From contig NZ_FNHS01000003.1 of the NCBI RefSeq assembly GCF_900103445.1, positions 186,001 to 250,000 on the forward strand: a stretch of DNA of 64,000 nucleotides, written 5' to 3'. The DNA comes from Methylobacterium phyllostachyos (GTDB taxonomy: Bacteria > Pseudomonadota > Alphaproteobacteria > Rhizobiales > Beijerinckiaceae). Positions 63,742 to 64,000 of the stretch are shown piece by piece; positions within the stretch are counted from its first letter, which is position 1; each line of letters opens with the position of its first letter. The translations under genes and the position numbers were made by a program. Below the pieces are notes generated by a model. The model worked only from the letters and a program-made list of their open reading frames with translations, was not told where the DNA came from and did no database searches.

Positions 63742-64000
63742 ATGCGGCTCGTCGTGGTGGGCGCCGATGGGCGCATGGGGCGGATGCTGGTGCGGGCCGT
63801 AGCGGAAGCGGAGGGCTGCACGCTCTCCGCGGCGATCGAGCGGCCGGGCTCACCCGCCCTGGGCCAGGATGCGGGAAGCCTCGCAGGCCTCCCCCCTCTG
63901 AACGTAGCCGTGACCGACAACCCCCTCGAAGCGTTCGCCGCCGCCGACGGCGTGCTCGACTTCACGACGCCCGCGGCCACCATTCACTTTGCCGAGCTGG
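63742..64000 (+). CDS. dapB: 4-hydroxy-tetrahydrodipicolinate reductase DapB (3' end outside window)
   Basis: The visible 86 residues begin MRLVVVGADGRMGRMLVRAV, the NAD(P)-binding start of DapB (usual VxGxxGRMG). They continue through AAIERPGSPALGQDAG and GVLDFTTPAATIHFAEL, which includes the DFT motif of the cofactor site. DapB performs the second step of lysine/diaminopimelate synthesis. The reading frame is open to the window end, so about two thirds of the usual length of roughly 270 residues is missing. The start is the ATG after CCGGG; no strong ribosome site is seen. Confidence 0.92.
   Translation, partial: MRLVVVGADGRMGRMLVRAVAEAEGCTLSAAIERPGSPALGQDAGSLAGLPPLNVAVTDNPLEAFAAADGVLDFTTPAATIHFAEL

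Overview
The window is high-GC DNA from an alphaproteobacterium of the order Hyphomicrobiales (Rhizobiales), most likely a Methylobacterium or close relative. Support comes from the gene content and order: rplU-rpmA-GNAT-obgE / proB-proA-nadD-rsfS-rlmH-envC-ctpA-deacetylase-rppH, a MucR/Ros regulator, a 180-kDa class NAD-glutamate dehydrogenase, bfd-bfr preceded by an Irr-box-like site, and csbD preceded by an EcfG-type promoter. The genus is an inference. No rRNA, tRNA, CRISPR array, transposase, integrase or prophage gene was found; this looks like ordinary chromosome.

Layout. 0-3.6 kb: end of a branched-chain amino acid type ABC transporter (livF end, binding protein, livH, livM). 3.7-6.1 kb: a small unknown gene and mutL with an intact endonuclease motif. 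6.3-12.6 kb: the most interesting block, an acyl-CoA catabolic cluster (LvaC-like acyl-CoA dehydrogenase, thiolase, SDR, APH-fold kinase, small DUF6285 protein, facing CoA ligase). It matches the parts list of the lva levulinate / 4-hydroxyacid pathway, with a built-in thiolase. A phasin and an alpha/beta hydrolase follow. 14.7-22.6 kb: an XRE regulator, a cupin, rsmD-rluB, the stress genes DUF1328-csbD, tadA, a catalytically odd SDR, a beta-barrel outer-membrane protein and a zinc-ligand-poor MucR. 22.7-34.3 kb: four MFS exporters, a MarR regulator with a clear operator, the 1614-residue glutamate dehydrogenase and a DoxX protein with a histone-like tail. 34.5-41.5 kb: a DUF3313 lipoprotein, guaB, a VapBC pair, a ketopantoate-reductase family gene, an RsmB-type RNA methyltransferase and a Tat-type esterase. 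41.5-46.2 kb: a four-gene minus-strand operon of poorly known function (YoaK/DUF1275, WD40, DUF2937, O-antigen-ligase-like), a single-domain response regulator and a secreted protein. 46.6-60.4 kb: the conserved housekeeping run on the minus strand (envelope, proline and NAD synthesis, ribosome silencing and assembly), interrupted by a plus-strand Tat-exported bicupin between obgE and proB. 60.5-64 kb: a secreted protein, YceI, an orphan ruvA, bfd-bfr and the start of dapB.

Working together. The lva-like genes should turn a 4-keto or 4-hydroxy acid into acetyl-CoA and propionyl-CoA type products. The CoA ligase activates the acid, the SDR reduces the 4-keto group, the kinase plus DUF6285 protein phosphorylate the 4-hydroxyl, the acyl-CoA dehydrogenase-fold enzyme eliminates phosphate, and the thiolase cleaves after hydration and oxidation by enzymes encoded elsewhere. 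Regulatory sites that can be read directly include a MarR operator overlapping a promoter that would give a leaderless mRNA, EcfG-type promoters for csbD and possibly DUF1328, paired palindromes before the bicupin, and an Irr-box-like element before bfd-bfr. Two genes (the RsmB-type methyltransferase and rsfS) appear to begin at CTG codons.
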